Assembly (NCBI GenBank): GCA_964499935.1
Contig: CAZCMS010000001.1
Span: forward strand, 62,001-126,000
Source: CALBGR01 sp964499935
GTDB lineage: Bacteria; Patescibacteriota; Saccharimonadia; Saccharimonadales; UBA4665
DNA: 64,000 bases
Direction: 5' to 3'
Each line of letters starts with the position of its first letter. The stretch's first letter is position 1. The notes under the pieces are model-generated. The model saw only the letters and a list, made by a program, of their open reading frames with translations, was not told the DNA's origin and did not search any database. Shown here in pieces: positions 8,280-15,035 of the stretch. The translations under genes and the position numbers were made by a program.

Positions 8280-8334
8280 CTCCACAGGAGAAATAAACAT
8301 TTAAGATATGTAAACGCTTATTTCTCCTGTGGAG
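8280..8334 (-). promoter_or_regulatory. 17-bp hairpin sequestering the gene A ribosome-binding site
   Basis: A perfect inverted repeat has arms at 8280-8296 and 8318-8334 with a 21-nt loop. On the transcript, the second arm ends in the GGAG that acts as the Shine-Dalgarno for the leader ATG at 8268. Folding should therefore mask the ribosome-binding site. The first arm also contains AGGAGAAATAA. The 5' terminal complementary arm lies just outside the hairpin. Confidence 0.75.
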
Positions 8335-8349
8335 TACTTTCACAATCTT

Positions 8350-8593
8350 AAAGATCATACACCTGAATTGCGCCTGCAACTCTAAGGTATAAAATTAAAT
8401 AATAATTTAATATAACTTCGGTAAATATCCAAAGTTAACTAAATTACTGTGTATTTTACACCCCTAGAAACAAAAATGCAATACAATATTAATTTACAAT
8501 ACGCAATAGGACAATCCTTAACTATTGCTTAAATATATTTTAAATGCTACTAATAGTATTAGTTCTGTCAATCAAACGAAGGAGCTGAGGGAG
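8350..8593. other. Divergent AT-rich regulatory region between orphan genes A and B
   Basis: No gene is visible. The region holds the gene A -10 (TATGAT, minus, 8354-8359), a candidate gene B promoter (TTGCTT, 17 bp, TACTAA at 8526-8554), and small hairpins: ATTAAAT/ATTTAAT near 8395, GCAATAG/CTATTGC near 8502-8527, and ACTAATA/TATTAGT near 8549-8563. The 8-mer TCAATCAA (8568-8575), just before the B Shine-Dalgarno, is complementary to TTGATTGA at the B stop (8962-8969). Confidence 0.5.
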
Positions 8594-8965
8594 TTGTCCT
8601 CAAAAAAGCAGACCGCAGAAGCGCTCATCGAGCGATTCAGCGCCACGCTCAACGGACACACCGTTACTGTGCATCTGCCCAATGGCATGTCCTATACGGG
8701 CCGGCAAACGGTTTGTAAGCGTGCCAAAGGCAAGTGCAAGTGGGTCGATAGTGCGTATATTGGCAAAAAGGGGGTGATGGTCCTCAAGATCAATGGGTGC
8801 GAGTCCCGCTCCCATAAGTACCTGCTCAAGTCTGCCGTCCAAACGGTACACGAAATCCTGGAGGACATGGCAAGACAAGCCAAGAGGCACTCGGACCGCG
8901 CAGGTCGTCGAAAGAGGACAAAAGCGCTCCGCAGGGTTGATCACTCCGCCAGATTCATCAGTTGA
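8594..8965 (+). CDS. Orphan gene B: small basic protein, unknown
   Basis: I choose TTG at 8594 because AAGGAG lies 9 nt upstream, although the frame stays open back to 8525. This gives about 123 residues. The N-terminal part (about 1-90) is a compact mixed fold with three Cys (VCKRAKGKCKW and NGCES). The C-terminus is very basic (RQAKRHSDRAGRRKRTKALR), suggesting nucleic-acid binding. No homologue was recognised. Base composition is GC-rich compared with neighbours. It is transcribed divergently from gene A and followed by two strong hairpins. Confidence 0.65.
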   Translation: MSSKKQTAEALIERFSATLNGHTVTVHLPNGMSYTGRQTVCKRAKGKCKWVDSAYIGKKGVMVLKINGCESRSHKYLLKSAVQTVHEILEDMARQAKRHSDRAGRRKRTKALRRVDHSARFIS

Positions 8966-8981
8966 TTGAGCGCACAGGACA

Positions 8982-9046
8982 CCGAACGACGTGCATATGC
9001 ACGAACCAATTATCAAGATAGACGGCGCAAAATGCACGTCGTTCGG
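8982..9046 (+). other. Long hairpin after orphan gene B
   Basis: Perfect 15-nt arms (8982-8996 and 9032-9046; CCGAACGACGTGCAT and its complement) enclose a 35-nt loop that contains a smaller TATC/GATA hairpin. It begins 16 nt after the stop codon. No U-tract follows, so it is not a simple intrinsic terminator. Confidence 0.75.
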
Positions 9047-9051
9047 CAAGT

Positions 9052-9094
9052 CCGGGTTTAGTGGATTATTTATCCAAACAAATACTAAACCCGG
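9052..9094 (+). other. Second hairpin after orphan gene B
   Basis: Perfect 11-nt arms (9052-9062 and 9084-9094; CCGGGTTTAGT and complement) continue inward with GGAT/ATCC. It lies directly upstream of the leaderless promoter of the next gene and has no U-tract. Confidence 0.7.
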
Positions 9095-9111
9095 CACCGA
9101 CTCATTTTCTG

Positions 9112-9117
9112 TATAAT
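9112..9117 (+). promoter_or_regulatory. -10 box of leaderless promoter for gene at 9126
   Basis: TATAAT ends 8 nt before the ATG and no Shine-Dalgarno is present. The -35 position falls inside the preceding hairpin and is not consensus. Confidence 0.65.
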
Positions 9118-9125
9118 ATTTTATA

Positions 9126-10019
9126 ATGGCTACAAACATTAACACTCAGGTTCTTATGTCAGGCGCTCACTATTTTGATGATGCAGCTGCCATTAATCCT
9201 TTTATGGATAAAACCGTGCCAATTGATCGTACAAAAGCGCAGGCCGAACATGATCAAATCAAAACAGCGCTTAGTGAAGCTGGGGTTGAGGTTATAACTG
9301 TTCCTCCGCCACGAGATTGCCAAGATGGCGTTTACACCGCCAATTGGGCGCTTGTACGTGGTAACAAAGCCATTCTGTCTGTACTACCAAACGCTCGAAA
9401 GAAAGAAGAGCCATATGCCGAGCAAGTACTGCGCGATCTAGGAAAAGAGATTTTCCACGTTCCAAATAACATACACTTCAGCGGGCAAGGCGACACCCTG
9501 CCCTGTGGCAATTACCTATTTGCAGGATCGGGCTACCGAACAAATCCCGTAGCACACACTTTTGTTGCCGACACGCTCGGATATGAGGTTATTAGTCTAC
9601 AAACCATTCCACAACGGAACTGGCTTGGTAAATCCGTTATAAACAAAGACTCGGGTTGGCCCGATAGTTTCTTTTACGATATAGATCTCGCCCTTTCAAT
9701 TCTTCGTGGACCAAGTGACGATGGCAAGCAAAAAGGCCTTATTGCGTGGTGCCCCTCTGCATTCACGCGAAAAAGCCAGAAAATTTTACGAGATTTTGAT
9801 GGCGTTGATAAAATCGAGGTTTCCCTCGATGAGGCAAAAAAAGCCTTTGCGTGCAATCTTGTATCTACTGGTGAAACTATTATTATGAGTAGCCAGGCGC
9901 CAAACTTTCAAGCAGCACTCAAAAAGTACAAATTTAAAATTATCACGCCACAAATTACCGAACTTGCTAAAGGTGGTGGCTACATTCGCTGCACCACCCT
10001 GACGCTCAATAATCAATAA
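9126..10019 (+). CDS. Amidinotransferase / arginine deiminase superfamily protein (DDAH-like)
   Basis: 297 residues with the alpha/beta-propeller guanidino-modifying fold. Visible are TANWALV after the PPPRDCQDGV loop (about 57-75), the FSGQGDTLPCGNY acid loop (about 118-130), and the C-terminal KGGGYIRCTTLTL with the nucleophilic Cys near 290. Relatives hydrolyse or transfer amidino groups of arginine or methylarginines. The usual His of the catalytic triad is not obvious; the equivalent segment reads SFFYDIDLALSIL. Substrate and even activity are uncertain. A leaderless promoter drives it. Confidence 0.8.
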   Translation: MATNINTQVLMSGAHYFDDAAAINPFMDKTVPIDRTKAQAEHDQIKTALSEAGVEVITVPPPRDCQDGVYTANWALVRGNKAILSVLPNARKKEEPYAEQVLRDLGKEIFHVPNNIHFSGQGDTLPCGNYLFAGSGYRTNPVAHTFVADTLGYEVISLQTIPQRNWLGKSVINKDSGWPDSFFYDIDLALSILRGPSDDGKQKGLIAWCPSAFTRKSQKILRDFDGVDKIEVSLDEAKKAFACNLVSTGETIIMSSQAPNFQAALKKYKFKIITPQITELAKGGGYIRCTTLTLNNQ

Positions 10020-10030
10020 ATAAAGAAAAA

Positions 10031-10068
10031 CCGACTCTTCTATAGTATATTACCGCTGAAAGAGTCGG
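10031..10068 (-). terminator. Terminator of orphan gene C
   Basis: CCGACTCTT/AAGAGTCGG arms (10031-10039, 10060-10068) are followed on the minus strand by a TTTTTCTTTATTTA tail. It closes a 3' UTR of about 175 nt. Confidence 0.8.
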
Positions 10069-10072
10069 ATCA

Positions 10073-10197
10073 CCTGACTTGATTACTCCACAGTAAATCG
10101 GGATTCAGGCTAACCGAAAGAAACAAATTTCGTAGTCCGAAACGGGCGACTCATAAAGGCTAGAGAGCCACCGTGCTTACACACGTTTTGTCGCCCG
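10073..10197 (-). other. Structured 3' UTR of orphan gene C (three-way junction plus hairpin)
   Basis: Starting 9 nt after the stop codon, CGGGCGAC/GTCGCCCG (10143-10150 with 10190-10197) closes a junction holding CGTG(6 nt)CACG and GGC(6 nt)GCC hairpins. Further downstream on the transcript, CCTGA/TCAGG (10073-10077, 10105-10109) encloses a GATTTACT/AGTAATC hairpin with a 4-nt loop. No ribozyme class was recognised. Confidence 0.65.
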
Positions 10198-10206
10198 CAC
10201 AATCAA

Positions 10207-10812
10207 TCAGACCATACCCACTCCGTAGACGAAGCCAGAGCCAAAAGACCCGCCCACCAAGAGCGCCCATGCAACTGCAGCAATATAGAAATGCCGAAGC
10301 AGGTAGTTGTCTACCTTTTGCAAGAAGGGCACCTTGATATCAAGGTCAGACCTGAAGCCTTGCCTCACGATACTTGGATACATCACTCTCCAGGCAATCC
10401 CAAAAAGCTGAAACCAAGCGATGAACACGAGATAGATCAGTACAAGCCCGTAAGCAAGTATGAAGATCTCGTTGACAAAACTATCTGCCTCAAAGAGACT
10501 GAAAATCGCAAACAAAGGCGATCCCTTGAAAATCAGTCCCATGAGGATCGGTATCCACAGCATGATCAGACAAAGATTGAACATCATCTTTAGTCCGTCT
10601 GCTTCAGGACGACGAAATGTTCTCATTGTTCCGTTATACCAGCCAATAAACGCTGCGACGACAATGACATACATCATCACCCCGCTCGTATGAAAGCCGA
10701 ACACGAAAACAACAAGCAACAACAACACGCTGAACATGGCAAGCCCTGCCCAACGGTAACGCACCTGATACTTCTGGCGAATATCGCCATTGCTACCACT
10801 GACTACAGCCAT
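10207..10812 (-). CDS. Orphan gene C: multi-pass membrane protein, unknown
   Basis: 201 residues with about five hydrophobic segments (roughly 20-42, 45-62, 76-97, 112-135 and 176-199) and short polar loops. There is no signal peptide in the strict sense. GCAGGTG lies upstream of the ATG. It has its own consensus promoter and a leader of about 65 nt containing an 11-bp hairpin, plus a heavily structured 3' UTR ending in a terminator. Base composition is richer in GC than the flanking murE or the gene at 9126. No homologue was recognised; a membrane-located function is all that can be stated. Confidence 0.7.
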   Translation of the reverse strand: MAVVSGSNGDIRQKYQVRYRWAGLAMFSVLLLLVVFVFGFHTSGVMMYVIVVAAFIGWYNGTMRTFRRPEADGLKMMFNLCLIMLWIPILMGLIFKGSPLFAIFSLFEADSFVNEIFILAYGLVLIYLVFIAWFQLFGIAWRVMYPSIVRQGFRSDLDIKVPFLQKVDNYLLRHFYIAAVAWALLVGGSFGSGFVYGVGMV

Positions 10813-10881
10813 CAGAGCACCTGCTTCCGGATTGAGACTACGACAAAATGTTCTACAAAACGTCTCACGTTCTGTAGTTTA

Positions 10882-10910
10882 ATTTTATCATATTACAATA
10901 AAAATGTCAA
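10882..10910 (-). promoter_or_regulatory. Promoter of orphan gene C
   Basis: On the minus strand, TTGACA (10905-10910), a 17-bp spacer and TAAAAT (10882-10887). The leader then forms a hairpin (CTACAGAACGT, loop GAG, ACGTTTTGTAG; about 10849-10873). The -35 overlaps the last codons of murE. Confidence 0.8.
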
Positions 10911-12265
10911 ATTATACTCTTAAGCGCTTTCTTGGCAGTAGCGATCTCATCCCACTCATACTCCACAACACGCTCTGGGTTATGATCGTCCTGCTGCAAA
11001 TGCCGAAGCTCAGCAGCACGAGGTCCGTTGCGTAATATATCTTTCTCATGCCCCTTGCCAAGCAATAACACCGTATCGCCCTTCTTTGCAGTCTTCATAG
11101 CAAACTCAATCGCCTCTGTGCGATCATGTACAAGAAACAAATCTTTTTCTCGTTTTTTGCCCATTTTTTCCGCAGCTTCAGCAATCTGCTCCATTATCGC
11201 TAGGCCGTCCATATCTCGATCATCTTCTTCGGTCACAATAACTACATCAGCGTACTTTCCTGCTAAATGACCTTGTACAGTGCGCTTCTCTTCGTCACGT
11301 CGGCCAGCCGAACCAAATACAACGATTAGCCTACCCTTTACTACTGGCTTCAAATCCTTAAACAGTTTCTCGAAGCTATCAGGAGTATGGGCATAATCTA
11401 CAATGACACTAAAGTTTTGCCCTTCGTCAATACGAGTCATTCGGCCAGCGACCCCTTCGAGTGCTGCGATACCGCGCTCAATTTGCTTGCCACTCAAGCC
11501 AACCGCCTGCCCAACTCCCACTGCAGCAAGCGAATTATGCACGTTAAAGCTCCCTGGCAACTTACAAGTAATGTGCAGTTTTTGGTCATCGACCACAACG
11601 TCGTATTTCACCTCATCTGCGCTGAGCTGAATGTTTTGTGCCTGTAGGTCTGCCCTATCTGTAGTGCCATACCTCACCGCATGCCGAATATCATTCGCAA
11701 ACAGCGACGCGCTGGGGTCCTCGGCATTCACAATTCCCGTATGCAGCCCTTTTCTGTTGTGATTCGCCTTCTTAAACAGCATACGTTTTGCATCACGGTA
11801 TTTCTCGAATGTTCCGTGATAATCCAAATGCTCGTGTGTCACATTCGTCATTACCGCAATAGAATACGGTACGCCCCAAACGCGATGTTGGGCCAATGCA
11901 TGACTCGTCGTTTCGAGCACCAGCCAATCCACTTTATTGTTTCGCATATAGCGGAGTCGCTTCATGAGTGTTGGTACGCCTACGCTCGTCATATGCTCTG
12001 TCTGTGGCTTAATGTCTTTACCAACACCATATGCAACCGTCGTCATAAGCGCAGCATTGTACCCTGCCTCAATCAGCATGCTGTGGATAATAAAACTCGT
12101 GGTTGTTTTACCATTTGTGCCCGTAACTCCAATAACCTTGAGGTCGCGTCCAGGGAAACGATAGATAATATTAAAAAGCACCGCCTCAGCCAGGTGGCCC
12201 CATGGTTCAATTGTTTTAAAAAGTTGTTTTGGTATTAGTTTCTTAACAATCGTTCGAATATTCAT
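10907..12265 (-). CDS. murE: Mur ligase, MurE-type UDP-MurNAc-peptide synthetase
   Basis: 452 residues. The ATP-binding central domain starts at about residue 40, with the P-loop GVTGTNGKTTTSF. It is followed by LETTSHAL, the TNVTHEHLDYHGT Mg/ATP segment, the C-terminal domain (VDYAHTPDSFEKL) and the FGSAGRRDEEKR loop. It would add the third residue of the peptidoglycan stem peptide in the cytoplasm. The usual N-terminal domain of about 90 residues that binds UDP-MurNAc is missing, replaced by some 40 residues. A TATACT box ends 8 nt before the ATG, so it is probably leaderless. The choice of MurE over other Mur ligases is likely but not certain. Confidence 0.82.
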   Translation of the reverse strand: MNIRTIVKKLIPKQLFKTIEPWGHLAEAVLFNIIYRFPGRDLKVIGVTGTNGKTTTSFIIHSMLIEAGYNAALMTTVAYGVGKDIKPQTEHMTSVGVPTLMKRLRYMRNNKVDWLVLETTSHALAQHRVWGVPYSIAVMTNVTHEHLDYHGTFEKYRDAKRMLFKKANHNRKGLHTGIVNAEDPSASLFANDIRHAVRYGTTDRADLQAQNIQLSADEVKYDVVVDDQKLHITCKLPGSFNVHNSLAAVGVGQAVGLSGKQIERGIAALEGVAGRMTRIDEGQNFSVIVDYAHTPDSFEKLFKDLKPVVKGRLIVVFGSAGRRDEEKRTVQGHLAGKYADVVIVTEEDDRDMDGLAIMEQIAEAAEKMGKKREKDLFLVHDRTEAIEFAMKTAKKGDTVLLLGKGHEKDILRNGPRAAELRHLQQDDHNPERVVEYEWDEIATAKKALKSII

Positions 12266-12273
12266 ATGGGCTT

Positions 12274-12279
12274 AGTATA
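12274..12279 (-). promoter_or_regulatory. -10 box of leaderless murE promoter
   Basis: TATACT on the minus strand ends 8 nt before the murE ATG; there is no Shine-Dalgarno. Confidence 0.6.
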
Positions 12280-12296
12280 CCCGTAAACATACGCAA

Positions 12297-12327
12297 GACG
12301 CACCAGTTTTATTAAAACTGGTGCGTC
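12297..12327 (-). terminator. Hairpin after the gene at 12353
   Basis: A perfect 14-bp inverted repeat (GACGCACCAGTTTT and complement, 12297-12310 and 12314-12327) with a 3-nt loop. It lacks a clean U-tract, so it may be a weak terminator or an mRNA-end stabiliser. Confidence 0.65.
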
Positions 12328-12352
12328 AGTAACCTACTAGAATGTTGTCTGA

Positions 12353-14125
12353 CTATCGGCTATCTCTTAGTATATCTTCGAGTACCTCCTGAGGAATAGT
12401 AAACTCTCGTCCAACAGCTAGCTGGGTCGCTTCGACTTCACTGATGTTGTAGTGTTCCAGAAGAGCGTTTTTTATACGAGCAATGTTTTCTTCGGATGGA
12501 TCGATACCATTTGCCTCAAGGAATGAAGCAGACTGGTTCCATATACTGTCGCCTTCTTGTCCAAGCGTAATTGTTCGAGAAGCTTCGCTACTAAACCGTT
12601 CCTTGTCAAGGAGAGCATCTTCACCGCCACTTGAGCCAGTGGTACCTTCTGGGGTACCGCTGTGATCAGGTACCTGATCAGCGCCACCGATTTCACCAGT
12701 ATGGGTAGGCGTGTGCGTTGTCTCACCTGAGCCTACTCCAGATGTACTAGTGTCGGTATGATGTTCACCACCACCGACAATACCAAACTTATATGCACCA
12801 TATCCCGCTGCGCCGACCGCAATAACGCCAGCTACGCTACCAATAATTTTACGTCTTTTACCCTTTTCATCGTCTGCAAAGTACTCTTTGGTATTAACAC
12901 CAAGGTTAGCAATTGTCGCAGCTGCACTATGGTATTTATCGGCAATTGCTTGCTTTGCTGACTTAAATCGAGCACTGAGGCGTTGACGTAGGTTCTTAGG
13001 TGCATATACATCACCCTTGTCACCCTTGTAGAGTTCAATTTCCATACCCTTGCTTACACCTTCAAATGGTGTTTCACCTGAATCAGTTTTAGGCATTTCG
13101 GTAGTTTTGGCGGTCGAAGGATCTTCGGGCGTTGGTGGAGTCGGCTTGCGAGTACTAGGAGGCGTATTGAATCCTTCCTGACTGCTTGACCAACCGCTCC
13201 ATGGGTCTTTATGAGCACCGGCTGGCGCTAGAGGCACAGGAGGTAACGTTGCAAGAACCTCATCAGAAACCTTTGGTGGGACTGGCGGAACAATAACTCC
13301 CTCTGCCGTAGATGGTTTGCGTGGGTTTTTGGACTCATCGAGAGTATAAATACCTTCGGTACGTACGCGTCGTTTGAAAACTTCGGTTGCTCGTAAATCA
13401 TCTCGTAATTCATTAATGAAATCTACCGTCTTGTCTGACTCGCTCTTACCTTCTCTCTTTACCGGAGTCTTATCAGGGGGCGTGAGTCGAGCCATCGCTA
13501 AGTCTTCTGCATCTTTTTCGCTCTCGCCGTTTGCAAGGTATTGATCTTTGAGGATACTAAGTTTACGCTCGTATTCAGCCATCTTTTGGCGATTTGATTC
13601 TTCCTGCTCTCTGGCAGCCTTACGTGCGAGGGCACCCTGCTCCCGCTCTTGGGTCTGGATAGTTTCTTTGCGCTGAGCTCGAAGATCCATAACAACCTTA
13701 GCCTGCGATAGCTCTAAGCCTTCTTCCAGCATACTATTAACATCTGACTCGTACGTGTCTGCTGCCTCATCGCGCTCGGCTTGTGTTTTGCCATATACCG
13801 GGTTTTCGCGCATTGTTTCAAGGATGCCCTTAGCAGGTTTCTGGAGGGGCTCACCGGTCTTTGGATCAAGGTAGCCTTCAGTACGACCATCAGTACCAAA
13901 AATTTCAACATGTGCCTGCTCATTGAGTCCCGCAACCTCAGTAGCAAAACGAGTTGCGTTTTTATCGTACTGCTCATTCATCGCATTGGCTTCATCTCGC
14001 ATTGCCTCATCGTTGTACGCTTCAGTAATAGCAGCTTCACGCGCTGCTTCTTGTTCAGCCTGGGCCTTAATCTCTTCTTCAGCTTCCGCTAATCGTGCAT
14101 ATCCACTTGTTTCTGGACTTCTCAT
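12353..14125 (-). CDS. Large coiled-coil membrane protein with LysM-like C-terminus
   Basis: 590 residues. Residues 1-240 are extremely charged and helical (coiled coil). 270-350 are Pro/Thr-rich. A transmembrane helix lies near 420-440 (KIIGSVAGVIAVGAAGYGAYK). A Gly/Thr-rich linker follows. The last 70 residues (GDSIWNQSASFLEANGIDPS to QLAVGREFTIPQ) resemble a LysM-type wall-binding module as seen in membrane-anchored Saccharibacteria proteins. A Shine-Dalgarno-like AAGGAAAG precedes the ATG. It probably links the cytoplasm to the wall; function is not known. Confidence 0.75.
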   Translation of the reverse strand: MRSPETSGYARLAEAEEEIKAQAEQEAAREAAITEAYNDEAMRDEANAMNEQYDKNATRFATEVAGLNEQAHVEIFGTDGRTEGYLDPKTGEPLQKPAKGILETMRENPVYGKTQAERDEAADTYESDVNSMLEEGLELSQAKVVMDLRAQRKETIQTQEREQGALARKAAREQEESNRQKMAEYERKLSILKDQYLANGESEKDAEDLAMARLTPPDKTPVKREGKSESDKTVDFINELRDDLRATEVFKRRVRTEGIYTLDESKNPRKPSTAEGVIVPPVPPKVSDEVLATLPPVPLAPAGAHKDPWSGWSSSQEGFNTPPSTRKPTPPTPEDPSTAKTTEMPKTDSGETPFEGVSKGMEIELYKGDKGDVYAPKNLRQRLSARFKSAKQAIADKYHSAAATIANLGVNTKEYFADDEKGKRRKIIGSVAGVIAVGAAGYGAYKFGIVGGGEHHTDTSTSGVGSGETTHTPTHTGEIGGADQVPDHSGTPEGTTGSSGGEDALLDKERFSSEASRTITLGQEGDSIWNQSASFLEANGIDPSEENIARIKNALLEHYNISEVEATQLAVGREFTIPQEVLEDILRDSR

Positions 14126-14181
14126 ATTTTCTACTTCTTTCCTTGGGTTAGTATTTTTTGTTTTTGTTTGAACTGATTTTT

Positions 14182-14210
14182 ATATTAGCAAATTATTGAC
14201 ATTTTGTCAA
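14182..14210 (-). promoter_or_regulatory. Promoter of the gene at 12353-14125
   Basis: On the minus strand, TTGACA (14205-14210), 17 bp, TAATAT (14182-14187). The -35 lies within a TTGAC-ATTTT-GTCAA palindrome (14196-14210) that could act as an operator. Confidence 0.65.
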
Positions 14211-14262
14211 GCATTAGAATGATAAGTTGTGTTTTTGTCAAAATATATTGCTATGCTTCTTA

Positions 14263-14955
14263 TTAACCTTTTCTGTCGATTACAATAACCGTTTTATCGT
14301 CTTCTTTCTTACTCAAACCCAGAAGCGCTTGAGCTGCTACCAGTGGCGTAGGCCTAGCAAGTGCATCGGCATATTCTTTTTCGGATATACTCTGTTCTTC
14401 TCGATCTCCGGGTATACCGTCTGTACACAGAACTACTCGATCCCCGGGGAGCAGTGTAAATAATCCAAACTCATCCCGATGTCCATACATCTGTATTCTG
14501 CTCTTATGTAGTGCGTTGAAGAGCAGTCCGTTATGCGATTGACGGGCAGAAACAAGACCAAACACACCTGACTTTTTGCGCAACATAATCTGTGAATCGC
14601 CTGCATGAGCCCATGCAACACAACCTAAACTTTCTACTGTATGCAAACTCAGAAACGATGCTGTTGTCGCGCCATTACCAGATTTTTCTACTGCTGAACG
14701 CGCTCTACCCATAGCAGTCTTGGCAATTTCTAAAGCTACTTCCCTGGTCGCAGGAGTGTCGCTCGCTCTATAAATATCTCTCACTGCATCTGCTGCTGTG
14801 CGGGCAGCAACAAACCCATTAGGCTCATCCCCTGCTCCATCAAACACTCCGTATACGCCAATTTCATTATCGAGGAGCAGCACATCTTCGCCCTTTACGG
14901 AAGCCTGCAATCCAGCTACATGCACTGATAATGTATCGAGATATTTTTGGCCCAT
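14263..14955 (-). CDS. PP2C-like serine/threonine phosphatase
   Basis: 230 residues with PP2C metal-binding motifs: GVYGVFDGAGDEPNG (about 32-46), WAHAGDSQIML (about 114-124) and VVLCTDGIPGDREEQ (about 171-185). It would remove phosphate from Ser/Thr residues of cytoplasmic targets. An AAGGAGATCGT Shine-Dalgarno precedes the ATG. It lies in the same direction as the membrane protein at 12353 but has its own start region, and is divergent from tsaD. The partner kinase is not in the window. Confidence 0.82.
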   Translation of the reverse strand: MGQKYLDTLSVHVAGLQASVKGEDVLLLDNEIGVYGVFDGAGDEPNGFVAARTAADAVRDIYRASDTPATREVALEIAKTAMGRARSAVEKSGNGATTASFLSLHTVESLGCVAWAHAGDSQIMLRKKSGVFGLVSARQSHNGLLFNALHKSRIQMYGHRDEFGLFTLLPGDRVVLCTDGIPGDREEQSISEKEYADALARPTPLVAAQALLGLSKKEDDKTVIVIDRKG

Positions 14956-15035
14956 ACGATCTCCTTATCCAAGAAGTATTATACAACTGCTGCAATCTGA
15001 GCCTCTATACTATAAATTTTGCTACACTATACGTA

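Larger units (their letters stand above)
7764..8349 (-). repeat. 13-nt complementary 5' and 3' ends flanking orphan gene A
   Basis: The 13-mer at 7764-7776 is the exact reverse complement of 8337-8349. In the transcript, the 5' arm lies at the expected 5' end, because a TATGAT box at 8354-8359 predicts initiation near 8347. The 3' arm lies in the 3' UTR before the terminator. Pairing would close the whole mRNA into a loop. The arms read AAGATTGTGAAAG on the 5' side and CTTTCACAATCTT on the 3' side. Confidence 0.8.

Noticed and set aside
7764..8349. Terminal inverted repeats of a transposon or MITE around gene A
   Set aside because: The arms differ completely from those of gene E, no target-site duplication flanks them, and no transposase is present. 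Pairing at the RNA level fits better.
8197..8379. 60-codon minus-strand ORF reaching upstream of the gene A leader
   Set aside because: The first 37 codons lie upstream of or inside the 17-bp hairpin, lack a ribosome-binding site and include the predicted promoter region. Only the last 23 codons (from 8268) are supported.
8956..8962. CTGATGA on the minus strand near the gene B stop (possible third hammerhead)
   Set aside because: No GAAA core or matching stems II and III follow in the right spacing, and it is on the strand opposite to gene B.
8982..9094. Integron attC sites after the orphan genes
   Set aside because: The GTTRRRY/RYYYAAC core motifs are absent, the genes have their own promoters and opposite orientations, and no integrase is in the window.
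10143..10197. Hammerhead or tRNA-like element after gene C
   Set aside because: The fold is a three-way junction but lacks CTGANGA, GAAA and tRNA signature bases.
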